64,000 nucleotides of DNA from Pectobacterium aroidearum (GTDB taxonomy: Bacteria; Pseudomonadota; Gammaproteobacteria; Enterobacterales; Enterobacteriaceae): contig NZ_CP166097.1 of the NCBI RefSeq assembly GCF_041228105.1, forward strand, positions 3,472,001 to 3,536,000, in the 5' to 3' direction. Below the pieces are notes generated by a model, which was not told where the DNA came from, searched no databases, and saw nothing but the letters and a program-made list of their open reading frames with translations. The position numbers and the translations under genes are program-made. Of the stretch, positions 51,930-63,605 are shown in pieces; position 1 is the first letter of the stretch; every line of letters starts with the position of its first letter.

Positions 51930-52231
51930 GGATTGACTCTCTTCAATCTGATGGTTTCTATCTAACTGTTTTGATCTGGCTAACTGTTTTGATCTGGCCG
52001 ATCGTTTTCACCCAGCGAGGGTAATGCCATAACGCCACGCATGACACTAAGATTACACCCAATCAGCCACAAAGCGATCTCAGGCAGCGACTTTTTCTGC
52101 TTCCCGCACATCGATAGCAAACTCAACCAGCAATACCGGAATAGAGAAGCGACCAGATGATGTTGAACTAACGCTCCGAGTGGGTAGGCTGAGCTTATTG
52201 TTAAGATGAGGAGCCAGTTACCTTATAAAGA
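51930..52231. other. Intergenic region between manB and galF with tandem repeat
   Basis: 302 bases with no supported gene. TAACTGTTTTGATCTGGC occurs twice in perfect tandem (51963-51980 and 51981-51998). A stretch of about 40 minus-strand codons near 52080-52210 is open but has no start codon and is treated as chance. The galF promoter is expected here. Confidence 0.5.
51963..51998. repeat. Two perfect tandem copies of an 18-base unit
   Basis: TAACTGTTTTGATCTGGC is repeated head to tail with no mismatch, 34 bases upstream of the galF start. It looks like a recent slippage duplication. Confidence 0.85.
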
Positions 52232-53605
52232 TCAGTTCTGTCGTAGTAACCGTAGAATATCCTCAGTTTTCTCAATCATCAGGGCATGGTCAGCTTTAGA
52301 CTCAACGTTTAAGCGAACAACAGGCTCTGTGTTAGAAGAACGAAGGTTAAAGCGCCAATCCGCAAACTCCAGGCTGATGCCATCAGTTTCGTCAATAGAC
52401 ACCGCGTTAGGTAAGTAAGCGGCTTTAACACGATCTATCGCCTTAGCGGGTTCATTCAGCGTAGAGTTAATTTCGCCAGACGCCGGATATGCCTGCATTC
52501 TTTCACTCACCAGATCCCGTAAGCTTTTCTCTTTTACGCAGAGTAATTCCGCAACTAACAACCACGGAATCATCCCTGAATCACAATACGCAAAAGAACG
52601 GAAATAGTGGTGCGCACTCATTTCCCCACCATAGATCGCGTCTTCTTGCCGCATCCGTTCTTTAATAAAGGCATGGCCGGTCTTTGACATAACCGGTTTG
52701 CCCTGATGGGAATTGACGATATCAATCGTGTTCCAGCTCAACCGAGGATCATGGATGATTTTTGCACCAGGTTCCTTTTGAAGGAAAGCTTCGGCCAATA
52801 AACCAACGATATAGTATCCTTCGATAAATTCGCCAAGATGGTTAAACAGAAAACAGCGATCGAAATCACCATCAAACGCAATCCCCATATCTGCCGAATG
52901 TGCGATAACGGCATCAGAAGTATCTTTTCTACATTCAGGCAACAGCGGGTTGGGGATGCCATTCGGAAATGAACCATCGGGTTCGTGGTGTACCTTGATA
53001 AAGGTTACAGGCATATTGAGTTTATTGAACTGTTCCTCTAGGGCATCAATAATATGACCTGCAGCACCGTTGCCACTATTAATAACCAGTTTCAACGGTT
53101 TGAAATTTTCAGGCTTAATGTAGCCCATTAAATGTTCAATGTAACTTTCAAGTACAGAGATCTTGGTGTAACTGCCGCGGGCGTCCTGCTGGACGGGGGA
53201 GAAGTTATTTTTTTCAGCCAATAGCTGTATATCTCGTAATCCCGTATCACCACTGATGGGTTTCGCACCACTGCGAACCAGTTTCATACCATTATAATCA
53301 ATTGGATTATGGCTTGCTGTTACTTCAATACCACCATCAACTCCAAGATGGAAAGTCGCGAAATAGACCTCTTCAGTACCGGATAACCCGATATCCAGCA
53401 CATGAACACCTGCGTCCATCAGCCCATCGGCCAGAGATAATTTCAGGCTCTCACTTGTCAGACGGACATCACCACCGACAACAACACGCGTAGGTTTGAG
53501 TAATTCGCCATACGCACGACCAATTCGGTAAGCAATATCATCATTTAATTCGCTTTCCAAACGGCCACGAATATCATAGGCCTTAAAACAAGTTAACTTT
53601 TCCAT
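52232..53605 (-). CDS. manB/cpsG: Phosphomannomutase
   Basis: Interconverts mannose 6-phosphate and mannose 1-phosphate for GDP-mannose synthesis. The 457 residues fit the alpha-D-phosphohexomutase family: phosphoserine loop [14 protein letters not shown], metal site FDGDFDRCF, sugar-binding [10 protein letters not shown] and C-terminal phosphate loop [12 protein letters not shown]. All catalytic motifs are intact. It is in the same strand and run as manC, gmm, fcl and gmd. Confidence 0.96.
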   Translation of the reverse strand: MEKLTCFKAYDIRGRLESELNDDIAYRIGRAYGELLKPTRVVVGGDVRLTSESLKLSLADGLMDAGVHVLDIGLSGTEEVYFATFHLGVDGGIEVTASHNPIDYNGMKLVRSGAKPISGDTGLRDIQLLAEKNNFSPVQQDARGSYTKISVLESYIEHLMGYIKPENFKPLKLVINSGNGAAGHIIDALEEQFNKLNMPVTFIKVHHEPDGSFPNGIPNPLLPECRKDTSDAVIAHSADMGIAFDGDFDRCFLFNHLGEFIEGYYIVGLLAEAFLQKEPGAKIIHDPRLSWNTIDIVNSHQGKPVMSKTGHAFIKERMRQEDAIYGGEMSAHHYFRSFAYCDSGMIPWLLVAELLCVKEKSLRDLVSERMQAYPASGEINSTLNEPAKAIDRVKAAYLPNAVSIDETDGISLEFADWRFNLRSSNTEPVVRLNVESKADHALMIEKTEDILRLLRQN

Positions 53606-53611
53606 GATTTA

Positions 53612-54358
53612 TCACTTCTTAAAAAACTGGGGTATTTTAGATAAATTCTTTCCTGCGACAGCACTTAGCCAAGGTAACTTATTACTCTTCATCGCCTTAA
53701 CATCTTCTTTTGTTTTCATAATCATGTTGGATAAAGAGCGATTACTTACCCCACCGACCCTCATATTTATAATCACTTTAGGTATATATTTAACCGCTAT
53801 TTTATGAATCCAAAGATAGCGAAGTAAGGAATCATAATCAGCCGATATTTTATATGACAAATCAAAAGAGCCAAAGTGTTGATAGCAAGAACGTTTCATA
53901 TAAAAAGTGGGGTGTGGCGGCATCCATCCGAGTTTCATTTTTTTTATATCAAACTCACCGCTTACCCATTTACGCACAATAACATTACTGTCGGTGCTGG
54001 ATATATAGTTTAAATCACCATACACAGCATCAGCGTTTGATGCACGCATAGCTTCAACGATGTCCATCACGGCATCTGGATAAGCGAAAAAATCATCTGA
54101 ATGCAGGAAACCGATAATATCGCCCGTAGCAGACGATATACCTTTATTGAGAGCGTCATATATTCCCTTGTCTGGTTCACTCACAATCACCGACACTCTA
54201 CTACAACTACTTTTAATTAAAGATAATGTATTATCCTTAGAACCACCATCAATAATAATATACTCTATATCAGGATAGGTCTGCGCATTTAATGAATTCA
54301 ATGTATCAGATATTGTCTTAGCACTATTGTATGTAGCAGTGATAATACTTACTTTCAT
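53612..54358 (-). CDS. Glycosyltransferase family 2 (WcaA/WcaE-like)
   Basis: This 248-residue cytoplasmic GT-A enzyme has VSIITATYNSAKTISDTLNS, DIEYIIIDGGSKDNTL and GDIIGFLHSDDFFAYPDAVM containing the metal-binding Asp pair, then YGDLNY. The closest general resemblance is to WcaE-type transferases with GDP-fucose or similar donors; the acceptor is unknown. It lies six bases upstream of manB and two bases downstream of manC, in one tight transcript. Confidence 0.88.
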   Translation of the reverse strand: MKVSIITATYNSAKTISDTLNSLNAQTYPDIEYIIIDGGSKDNTLSLIKSSCSRVSVIVSEPDKGIYDALNKGISSATGDIIGFLHSDDFFAYPDAVMDIVEAMRASNADAVYGDLNYISSTDSNVIVRKWVSGEFDIKKMKLGWMPPHPTFYMKRSCYQHFGSFDLSYKISADYDSLLRYLWIHKIAVKYIPKVIINMRVGGVSNRSLSNMIMKTKEDVKAMKSNKLPWLSAVAGKNLSKIPQFFKK

Positions 54359-54359
54359 T

Positions 54360-55763
54360 TTAATACCCTACGCTGATAGTGCCGACACGCAATACATCAT
54401 CCTCACCTAAATAAGCACCACTGCGAACTTCTATAATTTCCAACATCACTTTTCCGGGATTTTCGATCGCATGTGATGTACCAATTGGTATATAAATTGA
54501 CTCGTTCTCTGATACTAAATGCACTTCATCTCCCTTATGAACCTTCGCTGTCCCTGAAACAACAACCCAGTGTTCTGCCCGGTGATAATGAAGTTGCGTT
54601 GCCGTTCTTTCTCCCGGTTTGACGACAACCCGTTTTACATGATAACGCTCACCTTCCGCAATTTGATCATGAGAACCCCACGGGCGAAACACTTCCCGAT
54701 GCTGTAAATATTCGCAGCGATCAGAACGTTTCAATTTCTCTACTATTGCCTTAACATCTTGAACGCTATCTTTACTCGCCACTAAAACTGCATCTTTTGT
54801 CTCAACGACAATAAGATTATCAATACCAACCGTTGCAACAAGTTTATTCTGAGAATAGATATAACTACTATTGGTCTTCTCAGTTAAAACATCTCCACGA
54901 ATCGCATTTCCATTCTTATCTTTTTCTGCAATATCCCACAAGGCGGACCATGATCCTACATCGCTCCAGCTTGCATCCATCGGAACAACCACGGCATCAC
55001 TCGTTTTTTCCATAACAGCGTAATCAATGGAATCATCTGGGCAAATATGGAAAGCCTTACTATCTAACCGAATGAAGTCTAAATCCTTATTAATGCCTTC
55101 AATCGATTTGCTACACGCCTGGTATATTTCAGGGCTATGGCACTCTAACTCTTTCAAGTAGCGAGATGCTTTAAACATAAACATACCGCTATTCCAATAA
55201 TACTCACCAGTATCCAGGTAGTTCTGGGCACTGGCTGCATCAGGTTTCTCAACAAAGGAAGACACGGTAAACGCGCTCTCAACCGGTGAGCCTCTGCGAA
55301 TATATCCATAACCGGTTTCAGGGCGATCAGGCACAATACCGAAAGTCACTAACTTACCTTTCGATGCATGCGCAATCGCCGATGAAACAGCTGCGGTAAA
55401 CGCATCTTCATTCTGTATAGCATGATCGGCGGCCAGAACCAGCAGGATAGGATCGTCACCATTTTGGATGGCCTGCAGCGCAGCCAGAGCAATAGCCGGA
55501 GCCGTATTACGTCCTACGGGCTCTAAAATAATCCCACTATGCTTTATGTTTTTTTGTCGCAATTGCTCCGCAACAATAAACCGGTGTGCCTCATTACAAA
55601 TAAAGAGAGGAGACTGATGTTCTATATCACGCAATCTCATTACAGTATCTTGCAACATTGTTAAGTTGCTGATTAAAGATAGAAATTGCTTTGGATATAA
55701 TGTTCGTGACAAAGGCCATAAGCGGGAACCAGAACCTCCGGCCATAATAACTGGTAAAATCAT
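54360..55763 (-). CDS. manC/cpsB: Mannose-1-phosphate guanylyltransferase
   Basis: Makes GDP-mannose from GTP and mannose 1-phosphate. The 467-residue bifunctional-type protein has [20 protein letters not shown] (nucleotide-binding signature), [14 protein letters not shown], and a C-terminal cupin phosphomannose-isomerase-like domain ([29 protein letters not shown] segment). The ATG at 55763 has AAGGG seven bases upstream; a TTG two codons earlier is also possible. The gene lies between gmm and the GT2 gene. Confidence 0.95.
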   Translation of the reverse strand: MILPVIMAGGSGSRLWPLSRTLYPKQFLSLISNLTMLQDTVMRLRDIEHQSPLFICNEAHRFIVAEQLRQKNIKHSGIILEPVGRNTAPAIALAALQAIQNGDDPILLVLAADHAIQNEDAFTAAVSSAIAHASKGKLVTFGIVPDRPETGYGYIRRGSPVESAFTVSSFVEKPDAASAQNYLDTGEYYWNSGMFMFKASRYLKELECHSPEIYQACSKSIEGINKDLDFIRLDSKAFHICPDDSIDYAVMEKTSDAVVVPMDASWSDVGSWSALWDIAEKDKNGNAIRGDVLTEKTNSSYIYSQNKLVATVGIDNLIVVETKDAVLVASKDSVQDVKAIVEKLKRSDRCEYLQHREVFRPWGSHDQIAEGERYHVKRVVVKPGERTATQLHYHRAEHWVVVSGTAKVHKGDEVHLVSENESIYIPIGTSHAIENPGKVMLEIIEVRSGAYLGEDDVLRVGTISVGY

Positions 55764-55772
55764 AAACAACCC

Positions 55773-56231
55773 TTATTTCAAGAAATAATTCTTAGTATTT
55801 TCATGAACATCTGGACTTGACAACAATTGGTCAATTTCGAACCAGTTATAATTATCATGTTGCTTATTCGGAAGCTGAGATAAATCAACATCAAGGTTTA
55901 GCTTGTAGGCCAAAACAACATAATGGGTGGAAAAATCATCTCCGGAAAAATTATCCGTATAAAAATGCTCATATGGCCCAATGAAATTGGCTGAGCTAAA
56001 TGCTGCATGAACATTTAGCTCATCTAGTGCTAACCGAGTGAAAGCACTAGAGATAGTCTCATCTTTACGTATTCTGCCACCGGGAACAAACCAGTAATTC
56101 TTAGCAGGAAGGTTTAGACGTTTTCCTAACAATATATGACCTGATTTATTCTCAATGACAAAATCGATAGAGACCAGAGGAGTCTTTTCAACAATAGTCT
56201 TAAACAGATTTCTTTCCAGGAACTCCGACAT
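55773..56231 (-). CDS. gmm: GDP-mannose mannosyl hydrolase (Nudix)
   Basis: This 152-residue enzyme of the WcaH/Gmm group hydrolyses GDP-mannose to GDP and mannose, limiting precursor pools. The modified Nudix box reads GGRIRKDETISSAFTRLALD-E-L, lacking one of the usual Glu residues, as is characteristic of Gmm enzymes, which invert at the sugar carbon. VSIDFVIENKSGHILLGKR and YWFVPGG complete the pattern. It lies between fcl and manC with gaps of one to nine bases. Confidence 0.93.
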   Translation of the reverse strand: MSEFLERNLFKTIVEKTPLVSIDFVIENKSGHILLGKRLNLPAKNYWFVPGGRIRKDETISSAFTRLALDELNVHAAFSSANFIGPYEHFYTDNFSGDDFSTHYVVLAYKLNLDVDLSQLPNKQHDNYNWFEIDQLLSSPDVHENTKNYFLK

Positions 56232-56232
56232 A

Positions 56233-57195
56233 TTATTTCCTAAAAGAACTTTGATTAGCTAAGAACCAGTTGTATGTTTTTAACAACCCTTCTTCTAACT
56301 CTATTTTATATTGCCATCCTAATTGTTTTAATCTGGAGACATCCATTAATTTTCTTGGTGTACCATCAGGTTTGCTGGCGTCGAATACCACGTTACCTTG
56401 GTATCCAACCACTTTCGCCATTGTGTTAGCCATTTCACCGATAGTGCAATCAACGCCAGTCCCGACATTGATATGTGACAGCATAGGATCAGTATGAGAG
56501 TCATAGACAGTCTTATCCAATTCCATCACGTGAATTGATGCTGATGCCATATCATCCACAAACAAAAACTCTCGCATCGGCTTACCACTCCCCCATACAA
56601 CAACCTCAGGAGCGTTTGAAACTTTAGCTTCATGAAAACGACGCATTAACGCCGGAATAACATGCGAGTTTTCGGGGTGGAAGTTATCATTTTCCCCATA
56701 AAGATTAGTCGGCATTACGCTACGATAATCTCTACCGTACTGTCGATTATATGACTCGCATAATTTTATCCCTGCTATTTTAGCAATCGCATAAGGCTCA
56801 TTTGTCGCCTCCAAAACATCTGTTAATAAAGCCGACTCTTTCATCGGCTGTTCAACAAGTTTAGGATAAATGCATGAAGAACCTAAAAAAAGCAATTTAT
56901 TCACACCTGATTGATGCGCATAATTTATGATATTGCTTTCAATCATTAAGTTCTCATAAATAAATTCTGCCGGATAAGTATTATTCGCATGAATCCCCCC
57001 TACTTTCGCAGCAGCGAGATAAACTTCATCAATATTTTCTTCGGCAAAGAAATCTCTTACTGCATTCTGCGATGTGAGATCCAACTCATCACGTGTGCGG
57101 ACAACTATCTCGATATCATTTCTTGTCTGGAGCTGCCGCACAATTGCAGAGCCGACCATACCTCGATGGCCAGCAACATAAACGCGTTTTTTCAT
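56233..57195 (-). CDS. fcl: GDP-L-fucose synthase
   Basis: Epimerase-reductase that converts GDP-4-keto-6-deoxymannose to GDP-L-fucose. The 320-residue SDR protein has [29 protein letters not shown] with the catalytic Ser, and the YAIAK catalytic Tyr-Lys pair, then [20 protein letters not shown]. It is immediately downstream of gmd, which makes its substrate. Confidence 0.96.
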   Translation of the reverse strand: MKKRVYVAGHRGMVGSAIVRQLQTRNDIEIVVRTRDELDLTSQNAVRDFFAEENIDEVYLAAAKVGGIHANNTYPAEFIYENLMIESNIINYAHQSGVNKLLFLGSSCIYPKLVEQPMKESALLTDVLEATNEPYAIAKIAGIKLCESYNRQYGRDYRSVMPTNLYGENDNFHPENSHVIPALMRRFHEAKVSNAPEVVVWGSGKPMREFLFVDDMASASIHVMELDKTVYDSHTDPMLSHINVGTGVDCTIGEMANTMAKVVGYQGNVVFDASKPDGTPRKLMDVSRLKQLGWQYKIELEEGLLKTYNWFLANQSSFRK

Positions 57196-57197
57196 TC

Positions 57198-58307
57198 TTA
57201 TCTCTCCACAGAAATAGATACGTCAAATCCGTGTTGCTTAAGTAAGACATGCTGTTTCGCGTTATCCAGATCTGAAGCAACCATTTCGGCACACATTTCA
57301 TTTACTGTGATTTCCGGTACCCAGCCTAATTTTTCTTTTGCTTTTGCCGGATCACCCAAGAGAGTCTCAACTTCTGCAGGTCTAAAGTAACGTGGATCCA
57401 CTTTGACGATAACATCGCCTACTTTAACCGCAGGCGCATTATTCCCAGTGATGGCTTTTACTGTCGCAATTTCATCAACGCCGCTGCCGCTAAACTCAAG
57501 CTCAATCCCTGCTTCTAATGCAGACATACGAACGAACTCACGTACTGTAATTTGGTAGCCTGTTGCGATGACAAAATCCTCTGGATTATTTTGCTGCAAC
57601 ATTAGCCACTGCATACGAACGTAATCTTTAGCATGTCCCCAGTCACGCAACGAGTCCATATTTCCCAAATGCAAACAAGACTCTAGCCCCTGAGAGATAT
57701 TGGCAATAGCTCGGGTAATTTTACGAGTAACAAATGTTTCACCACGACGAGGAGATTCATGGTTGAAGAGAATACCGTTACAGGCATACATTCCATAAGA
57801 TTCACGGTAGTTTACCGTAATCCAGTATGCATATAGCTTCGCTACAGCATAAGGTGAACGAGGGTAAAATGGTGTAGTTTCTCGTTGTGGAATCTCTTGT
57901 ACCAAGCCGTAAAGTTCAGACGTTGATGCCTGGTAAAAACGCGTCTTTTTCTCTAATCCATTAATGCGAATCGCCTCAAGAATACGCAATGTGCCAATAG
58001 CATCAACATCAGCGGTATATTCAGGTGATTCAAAAGACACTGCAACATGAGATTGGGCACCGAGATTATAGAACTCGTCGGGCTCAATTTCTTTGACAAG
58101 GCGAACCAGGTTCGAGGTATCCGTCAAATCTCCATAGTGCAAATGAAGATTCTGACCATATTCCTCACTAATATGATCAATACGTGCCGTATTGTAAGAA
58201 GAGGCTCTCCTCACAATACCATGAACTTCATAACCTTTTTCTAGAAGAAACTCTGCCAAATAAGAACCATCTTGACCAGTAATACCACTAATAATTGCCT
58301 TTTTCAT
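57198..58307 (-). CDS. gmd: GDP-mannose 4,6-dehydratase
   Basis: First committed step to GDP-fucose. The 369-residue SDR enzyme has [46 protein letters not shown] and the YAVAK Tyr-Lys pair, followed by [17 protein letters not shown], the Gmd signature. AGGAA lies eight bases before the ATG. It is the head of gmd-fcl-gmm-manC-GT2-manB in transcription order. Confidence 0.97.
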   Translation of the reverse strand: MKKAIISGITGQDGSYLAEFLLEKGYEVHGIVRRASSYNTARIDHISEEYGQNLHLHYGDLTDTSNLVRLVKEIEPDEFYNLGAQSHVAVSFESPEYTADVDAIGTLRILEAIRINGLEKKTRFYQASTSELYGLVQEIPQRETTPFYPRSPYAVAKLYAYWITVNYRESYGMYACNGILFNHESPRRGETFVTRKITRAIANISQGLESCLHLGNMDSLRDWGHAKDYVRMQWLMLQQNNPEDFVIATGYQITVREFVRMSALEAGIELEFSGSGVDEIATVKAITGNNAPAVKVGDVIVKVDPRYFRPAEVETLLGDPAKAKEKLGWVPEITVNEMCAEMVASDLDNAKQHVLLKQHGFDVSISVER

Positions 58308-58326
58308 GTATATTCCTAATAAAAAA

Positions 58327-59607
58327 CTATTTCACAAGGTTATTTAGTTTCTTGCTATTGACTTCATTAATTAATGAAAAATAATTTTCACTGACAACGC
58401 GGTAAGAGAAATTTTCCACAACAAACTCTCTACCCAAACGTCCCATACTCTTCCTTTTTTCTGGCGAAAGAAGGGACATATTCTTTATCGCGTAAGCAAA
58501 AGCACATGTATCAAATTGCTCAACAGTAAATCCCGTACGCTCATTTATAACAATATCTTTCAGGCCAGAGGTTTCAAAGCAAATCACAGGCGTTTCACTA
58601 GCCAAAGCCTCAGCTGCAACTTGTCCGAAAGACTCAACAAGAGAGGGAATCACAGCACAATCAGCACACGAATAAAGCGCTGATAGCTCTGCAGGATCCT
58701 TAATATGTCCAACCCAAGAGCAGGAAAAACCAGAAAATGCTTCCGATGATTTTTCTGCACTACCAAAAATTATCAGCCGAATGCGTCGAAGATCGTTTTC
58801 TGATACCAAAGATTTTAAATGATTTAAAGACTCTTCAAGCTGCTTTCCGCCTTTTATCGGATTCTTATTACCACCAATTGCACCAAAAATAATCAAGAAA
58901 TCATCTTCGGAAAACCCCATTTTTTTTCGAAGTTCATCACGAGCCAGAGTACTCAATGGCTTAAAAACATCGACATCTATTGGGTTAGGTAATAATCTGA
59001 TATCCGCGCCCTTCAAAATTTGACTTTTTTTAGCTCTATCGAGCATCCACAGAGAGGGAACGGTATAAACGATATCTTTTCTTTTACTCAATTTTCTATT
59101 TTTAATTTTCCAAATATAAAAAGACCAATTTATTCCTTTGATCCCTTTCTTGGAAGATTTATATCCATTTATGAAATCAAGATCCAATTCTTCATGACCA
59201 TTCTTACACTCAAGATCAACGTGGGCATAATGCTCAACACCGCAATACAGCCATTCATCATGCAATGTAAAGATGGATCCTTGTGGGATCTTATCAAAAT
59301 CAAAAATGCTTAATGTATCGTTATTTATCCAGTGGAAATGATGAACAGCATTGATGCAATTAAAAGAATCAGTAACGGGTTTATGGGAGAAAAGATTCAG
59401 CGAATGTTTTATTGGATTATTATCAACCTGCATCTTCACTAGGATAAAGGAAATTACTCTTTTCAAAAAAGACCATCTTCCAGCGTTATCCTGGTTAATA
59501 AAATCAACGCTATATCCATTATCTAAAAGTAAAGAACCAAATTTTTTCGCTGCAATTGCAGCACCTCCCTTAGACAAGGAAAAGGAGATCAGCTTCACTT
59601 TAACCAT
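58327..59607 (-). CDS. Glycosyltransferase, GT4 type
   Basis: This 426-residue GT-B fold transferase has the N-terminal [32 protein letters not shown], and the donor-site pattern [20 protein letters not shown] with the E-x7-E typical of retaining GT4 enzymes. It resembles WcaL/WcaI-like polysaccharide transferases only in general layout; donor and linkage cannot be assigned. The start overlaps the preceding stop by one base (TGATG). Confidence 0.88.
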   Translation of the reverse strand: MVKVKLISFSLSKGGAAIAAKKFGSLLLDNGYSVDFINQDNAGRWSFLKRVISFILVKMQVDNNPIKHSLNLFSHKPVTDSFNCINAVHHFHWINNDTLSIFDFDKIPQGSIFTLHDEWLYCGVEHYAHVDLECKNGHEELDLDFINGYKSSKKGIKGINWSFYIWKIKNRKLSKRKDIVYTVPSLWMLDRAKKSQILKGADIRLLPNPIDVDVFKPLSTLARDELRKKMGFSEDDFLIIFGAIGGNKNPIKGGKQLEESLNHLKSLVSENDLRRIRLIIFGSAEKSSEAFSGFSCSWVGHIKDPAELSALYSCADCAVIPSLVESFGQVAAEALASETPVICFETSGLKDIVINERTGFTVEQFDTCAFAYAIKNMSLLSPEKRKSMGRLGREFVVENFSYRVVSENYFSLINEVNSKKLNNLVK

Positions 59608-60662
59608 CAGTAATATGACTCTATTTGTTTTCTATTAATTTCATCAAAACTTATTAAGGATATATTGGAACAAAACTCATCATACCGCTCACTCATTTCT
59701 GATACAGCATGACTTAACGAAGACGCATCGTTAACGTGGAACACTATTCCTGCTTTATATGCCTCGACAAGATCTTGCCCACATCCAACTTTATCTGAAC
59801 AAATAACAGGTAAGCCGTATGCAAGTGCTTCCTCAACAACCAATCCCCATGGTTCAGAAGTTGAAGGGAAAATAAAAATATCATGCTCGACAAAAATAGA
59901 ATTTAGCTCAGAATTATTAACATACCCTTTGAACAGAACATTCTCGCTAGCCCTATTCTCCAGGCTTTCTCTCTGTGGCCCATCGCCAACAATAGTCAGT
60001 GACAACTCAGGATGAGTACGGAAAAAATCCAAAAGGAAATCCAAACCTTTCTCTTCAGCTAATCGGCCAACATACAAAAATCGGCCACGATAGGTGTGTT
60101 TATCCTGTCTAACATGATTATCCGTAGCGTGATTATTCAACCCCACTCCGTAGGTAGTTATAATCTCGCCCGGAAAATACAGTGACTCAATAAGTTCTCT
60201 ATGAGGAGCACCACTACAAAAAGCTGTTGAGATTCGACTCAGAAACAACCTTTTTATTTTTCCTTTTAATCCAGAAACCACGCTCTCATAGCGGGTAGAC
60301 TCGATCACAACCGCGTTTTTCGCTCGTGGGCTAGTAAAGGCCACTCCCCAAAACTCAATAAGATCCCATCCACCTATGACAATTTTTTTATACTGAACAG
60401 AACGTAATAATTTCAACAGATGGAACAAAGAAGCGTATTTCTGTCTTAACTCAAAACCACCTTCATTGATGAATTTATATTCGAAATTCATTTCACCCTT
60501 AATAAAATCGTCATTTCTTATTTCAGAACCACTGGAAATAAAAACAACAAGAATCCTTTTATTTTTCGCAATTTCGTTATAAAGATTTATTTTATAAAAA
60601 GCAGGGAGATGGGTAACAAATATAATGTCATACATAAGAATACCTAGCTGAGGGGTTTTCAT
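59607..60662 (-). CDS. Glycosyltransferase, GT4 type
   Basis: This 351-residue transferase has DIIFVTHLPAFYKINLYNEI at the N-terminus, GRFLYVGRLAEEKGLDFLLD, and the donor motif STSEPWGLVVEEALAYGLPV with an E-x7-E pair. The ATG at 60662 overlaps the upstream stop (ATGA). A second ATG at 60635 (MYDIIF) begins at the first Rossmann strand with an AGG seven to nine bases before it and is an equally good start. Donor unknown. Confidence 0.87.
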   Translation of the reverse strand: MKTPQLGILMYDIIFVTHLPAFYKINLYNEIAKNKRILVVFISSGSEIRNDDFIKGEMNFEYKFINEGGFELRQKYASLFHLLKLLRSVQYKKIVIGGWDLIEFWGVAFTSPRAKNAVVIESTRYESVVSGLKGKIKRLFLSRISTAFCSGAPHRELIESLYFPGEIITTYGVGLNNHATDNHVRQDKHTYRGRFLYVGRLAEEKGLDFLLDFFRTHPELSLTIVGDGPQRESLENRASENVLFKGYVNNSELNSIFVEHDIFIFPSTSEPWGLVVEEALAYGLPVICSDKVGCGQDLVEAYKAGIVFHVNDASSLSHAVSEMSERYDEFCSNISLISFDEINRKQIESYY

Positions 60663-61846
60663 GAATTACGAAAAATAAAATCGATTAGCTTATTACTTGC
60701 GTATTCAGGTGCCAGTAAGTTAAGGACATTATTTTTTCCTTCCTCGGCAGTTTTTCTCGACCACACCATATCGTGTATGACTTTATCAAACGCGTTTATG
60801 ATTTCATCTTCTGAATCAGTGCTCAAAAAAATGGCACCATTATTACCCAACACATGGCGGACATCACTGATATCCGTTGAGATTACTAATAAACCGGAAT
60901 TTGCATATTCTACAACTTTAGATGGAAACGTTGTGTTAGCAAGAGCGCCGCTGATCGGTTTCAATGCAAGTCCAACATCACAATTGATCAATAATTCATG
61001 GTAATCAGCGTTACTCAGTCTTCCATGCACACGGACAGCAGGGAATCCCTCATCATTCATTAGATTTTTGAAACTCTGCAAAGATGGACCTTGCCCGGAA
61101 ATCTCAAACTGAACATTATGCCACCGGTGACTATCTGAACGCATCAAACGAATCGCATTGGATAACCGTTCAGCACCAGTGTCCTCAGATAAAGACCCGG
61201 ATAATAAAATGGATACCTTGTTGCTATCAAATACGGCATTTTCTCTTAAAACAGGACTAACCGTGCCGTAATAACAGGTCGTATGTTCTATTTTTGTCAT
61301 CGAAGACAGCGCAGAGCACGCTAACATTGCGCCATCTTTGCAAAAAACATCATAGAGCCAAGGAACTATTGATTTGATTTTCTTTTTGAGTGATTTGCCT
61401 TCATTCGAGACAATCTCTCCATCTTCAATATCTATGATTCTTTTTTTTCTGAAAATAACTGAAGTAAAGAGACTTAAAATATATGCAGGCAAGCGATTAT
61501 AGAAAATAACAGCTTTATCTGAGTAACCGCCTTTAGCTATAGAGCAAGCAGTAATAATAGCCAAATAAAAAAAGGTGAGTAACTCGGAAAGAAAACGAAT
61601 ATGTGTAAAAGGCAAATAGATAATATTCGCATTACCTTTTTTTACTTTTTTAAGGTTATAAAATTTAAAACGACCATCTGCCTTTCCTCTGCCCATGCTA
61701 ATAATATCAACATGTACGTTAGTATTAGCTAACGCATCAGCAAGCATAAAGACCTTTCTGGATGCGGCAGGACTATCTGTCGTTATGTTTCGTTCACTTC
61801 TAACCGCGTCATCAATAGCATTACAAATAATAATAATTTTCTTCAT
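60659..61846 (-). CDS. Glycosyltransferase, GT4-like
   Basis: This 395-residue GT-B protein has [20 protein letters not shown] at the N-terminus, [37 protein letters not shown] and [20 protein letters not shown] as the donor site. It lacks the strict E-x7-E spacing, with [14 protein letters not shown] instead. The start overlaps the acetyltransferase stop by four bases (ATGA). Probably adds one sugar of the repeat unit; specificity unknown. Confidence 0.85.
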   Translation of the reverse strand: MKKIIIICNAIDDAVRSERNITTDSPAASRKVFMLADALANTNVHVDIISMGRGKADGRFKFYNLKKVKKGNANIIYLPFTHIRFLSELLTFFYLAIITACSIAKGGYSDKAVIFYNRLPAYILSLFTSVIFRKKRIIDIEDGEIVSNEGKSLKKKIKSIVPWLYDVFCKDGAMLACSALSSMTKIEHTTCYYGTVSPVLRENAVFDSNKVSILLSGSLSEDTGAERLSNAIRLMRSDSHRWHNVQFEISGQGPSLQSFKNLMNDEGFPAVRVHGRLSNADYHELLINCDVGLALKPISGALANTTFPSKVVEYANSGLLVISTDISDVRHVLGNNGAIFLSTDSEDEIINAFDKVIHDMVWSRKTAEEGKNNVLNLLAPEYASNKLIDFIFRNS

Positions 61847-62334
61847 GGCAAAATACGTTTAACCTTAGCAGGCACACCAGCAACCAAAGTATTTGAAGGG
61901 ACATTATCAGTAACCACAGAGCCAGCGGCAACAACAGCACCTTTGCCTATCGTAACGCCACCCAATATAATTGTCCGAGCACCAATCCAACATCCCTCTT
62001 CAACAGTAATTGAGGCAGCAGTTCCTTTACCCGCTCTTCTTTCACTATCACCAATTTCATGAGAGCCAGTGATGAAACTCACTTCATGGCCAATATCACA
62101 ATTGTCTTTTATTGTCACAATAGCCATAACATTAGAATATATACTGACATTAGGGCTCAGCCAAACATTGTTCCCTAAGAACACTTCACCATTGCCGTAA
62201 ATACCACCGCCACCGCAATAACATACGTTATCACCGACATGGACATTAACAAATTTGAGAAGGAACCGTCTTAAAGAGAAAAAGCGAGATGTCGGGAGGA
62301 TACTATGCAGCATCCTAACAAAGAACCTAAACAT
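61843..62334 (-). CDS. Hexapeptide-repeat acetyltransferase
   Basis: This 163-residue left-handed beta-helix enzyme of the maltose/serine-type acetyltransferase group has ENVCY-like repeats seen as [20 protein letters not shown] and [20 protein letters not shown], the catalytic His in ITGSHEIGD, and the end [20 protein letters not shown]. It probably O-acetylates a sugar of the repeat unit, as WcaB and WcaF do in colanic acid. AGAGG precedes the start. Confidence 0.9.
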   Translation of the reverse strand: MFRFFVRMLHSILPTSRFFSLRRFLLKFVNVHVGDNVCYCGGGGIYGNGEVFLGNNVWLSPNVSIYSNVMAIVTIKDNCDIGHEVSFITGSHEIGDSERRAGKGTAASITVEEGCWIGARTIILGGVTIGKGAVVAAGSVVTDNVPSNTLVAGVPAKVKRILP

Positions 62335-62398
62335 ACAGCCTCTTTTTATATTAACTCAAAAATTCATATCAAAAGAATATTTAACAAAGACTAATTTG

Positions 62399-63604
62399 CT
62401 AATTCCTTTTGAAAAAAAGGACACGCAGGAAAAAAAGAAACATTATTACTAACAACAACTGCCATAACATTTCGCTAAAGAAGCCACGATAAAAGTGCAA
62501 TGTGTAATATGTAAAAAAAGAATAAAGGGCCACTTTAAAACATTCTGAATAATAAGATTCTTTCGTATAACACGTCGTGTTATATATTAACCGTGAAAAG
62601 AACCCTAAAAACCCACAAAGAAGAATGACAGCGATAAATCCACCATTAATATACATATCGCCAAATAGCGTAGCGACCGTTCCACCACCTGTATTGTATT
62701 GAGAAGGGTTATAACTAAATGAAATCACCCTGGATATACTTTCAGGTTTATCTGGCCATATACTACGCGGCACGAACATAAAAGGTGTTCGTAAAACTCC
62801 ATTTTCAATTCTTATAAATGAGTCTTTTATTATATTGATATACATATCAAATGAGTTAAAAGACTCCAATGCAGTTACAATTAAATTTTTTATATCGTAA
62901 AAATCAGAATCTAATAACCGATCAATAATAAACATCACATCATTATTCTCTCCCCTTCCGCGCTTTAAAAGCAAAACAAGCATCACAAAAGGGGCACAAA
63001 GAGCAATTAATAAATAATGATAAAACTTAACAGTAAACATCTTAAAGTAGTGACCATAAAAACCCCATATTATTATTTGTTGGATAATTAACATCCGAGT
63101 AGGGGAATCAAGCACACTCAGTAAAGATAATGAAAAGCATAGCCAATATCTCGCTCTACTTCCTTTTATATAAAAAAATAGAAAAAGTGTAATAAACGTG
63201 GTTTTTAATATATACAGTATAGTTAAATAGGGATTATTATCTGCAAATGAGCTCGTATAATCAATATCATCCCCGACCAAGTTATCCTTAAGAACGAAAC
63301 TGCCAAGCAAGCTAGAAAAAATAAACAAAAATGCAATCGTTATAAATACATTTAGTATGAATTCTTTACGAGAAAGAAGGTCTCTTTCAAACCAAAGAAA
63401 TTTTCTATGATGAGAGTAAGATAAAAAGAAAGATAATGCACCGGTAAGAGATATTATAAAAGCAAAAACAGAGTATATATCAAACTCTGACAACACAAAC
63501 GGAATAATTATAAAATAGAAATAAAAAAATAAAAAAATAAATTTATAGAACCCTTTTCCAAAGGGTCCTGTCAGCTTGTTATTTACTGAACGAAAGTCAA
63601 TCAT
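62399..63604 (-). CDS. wzy-like: Wzy-like polysaccharide polymerase
   Basis: This 401-residue, strongly hydrophobic protein has about ten to eleven predicted membrane helices (FIFLFFYFYFIIIPFVLSEF, ILYILKTTFITLFLFFYI) and a larger periplasmic loop in the second half (DMYINIIKDSFIRIENGV, FSYNPSQYNTGGGTVATLFG). That topology and its place among glycosyltransferases suggest the O-antigen/EPS polymerase; Wzy proteins share almost no sequence, so family proof is lacking. Very A+T-rich codon use compared with gnd and galF suggests horizontal acquisition. Confidence 0.7.
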   Translation of the reverse strand: MIDFRSVNNKLTGPFGKGFYKFIFLFFYFYFIIIPFVLSEFDIYSVFAFIISLTGALSFFLSYSHHRKFLWFERDLLSRKEFILNVFITIAFLFIFSSLLGSFVLKDNLVGDDIDYTSSFADNNPYLTILYILKTTFITLFLFFYIKGSRARYWLCFSLSLLSVLDSPTRMLIIQQIIIWGFYGHYFKMFTVKFYHYLLIALCAPFVMLVLLLKRGRGENNDVMFIIDRLLDSDFYDIKNLIVTALESFNSFDMYINIIKDSFIRIENGVLRTPFMFVPRSIWPDKPESISRVISFSYNPSQYNTGGGTVATLFGDMYINGGFIAVILLCGFLGFFSRLIYNTTCYTKESYYSECFKVALYSFFTYYTLHFYRGFFSEMLWQLLLVIMFLFFLRVLFFKRN

Positions 63605-63605
63605 T

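Noticed and set aside
52080..52210. About 40 open minus-strand codons between manB and galF as a possible gene remnant
   Set aside because: No start codon and no recognisable motif; length is compatible with chance.
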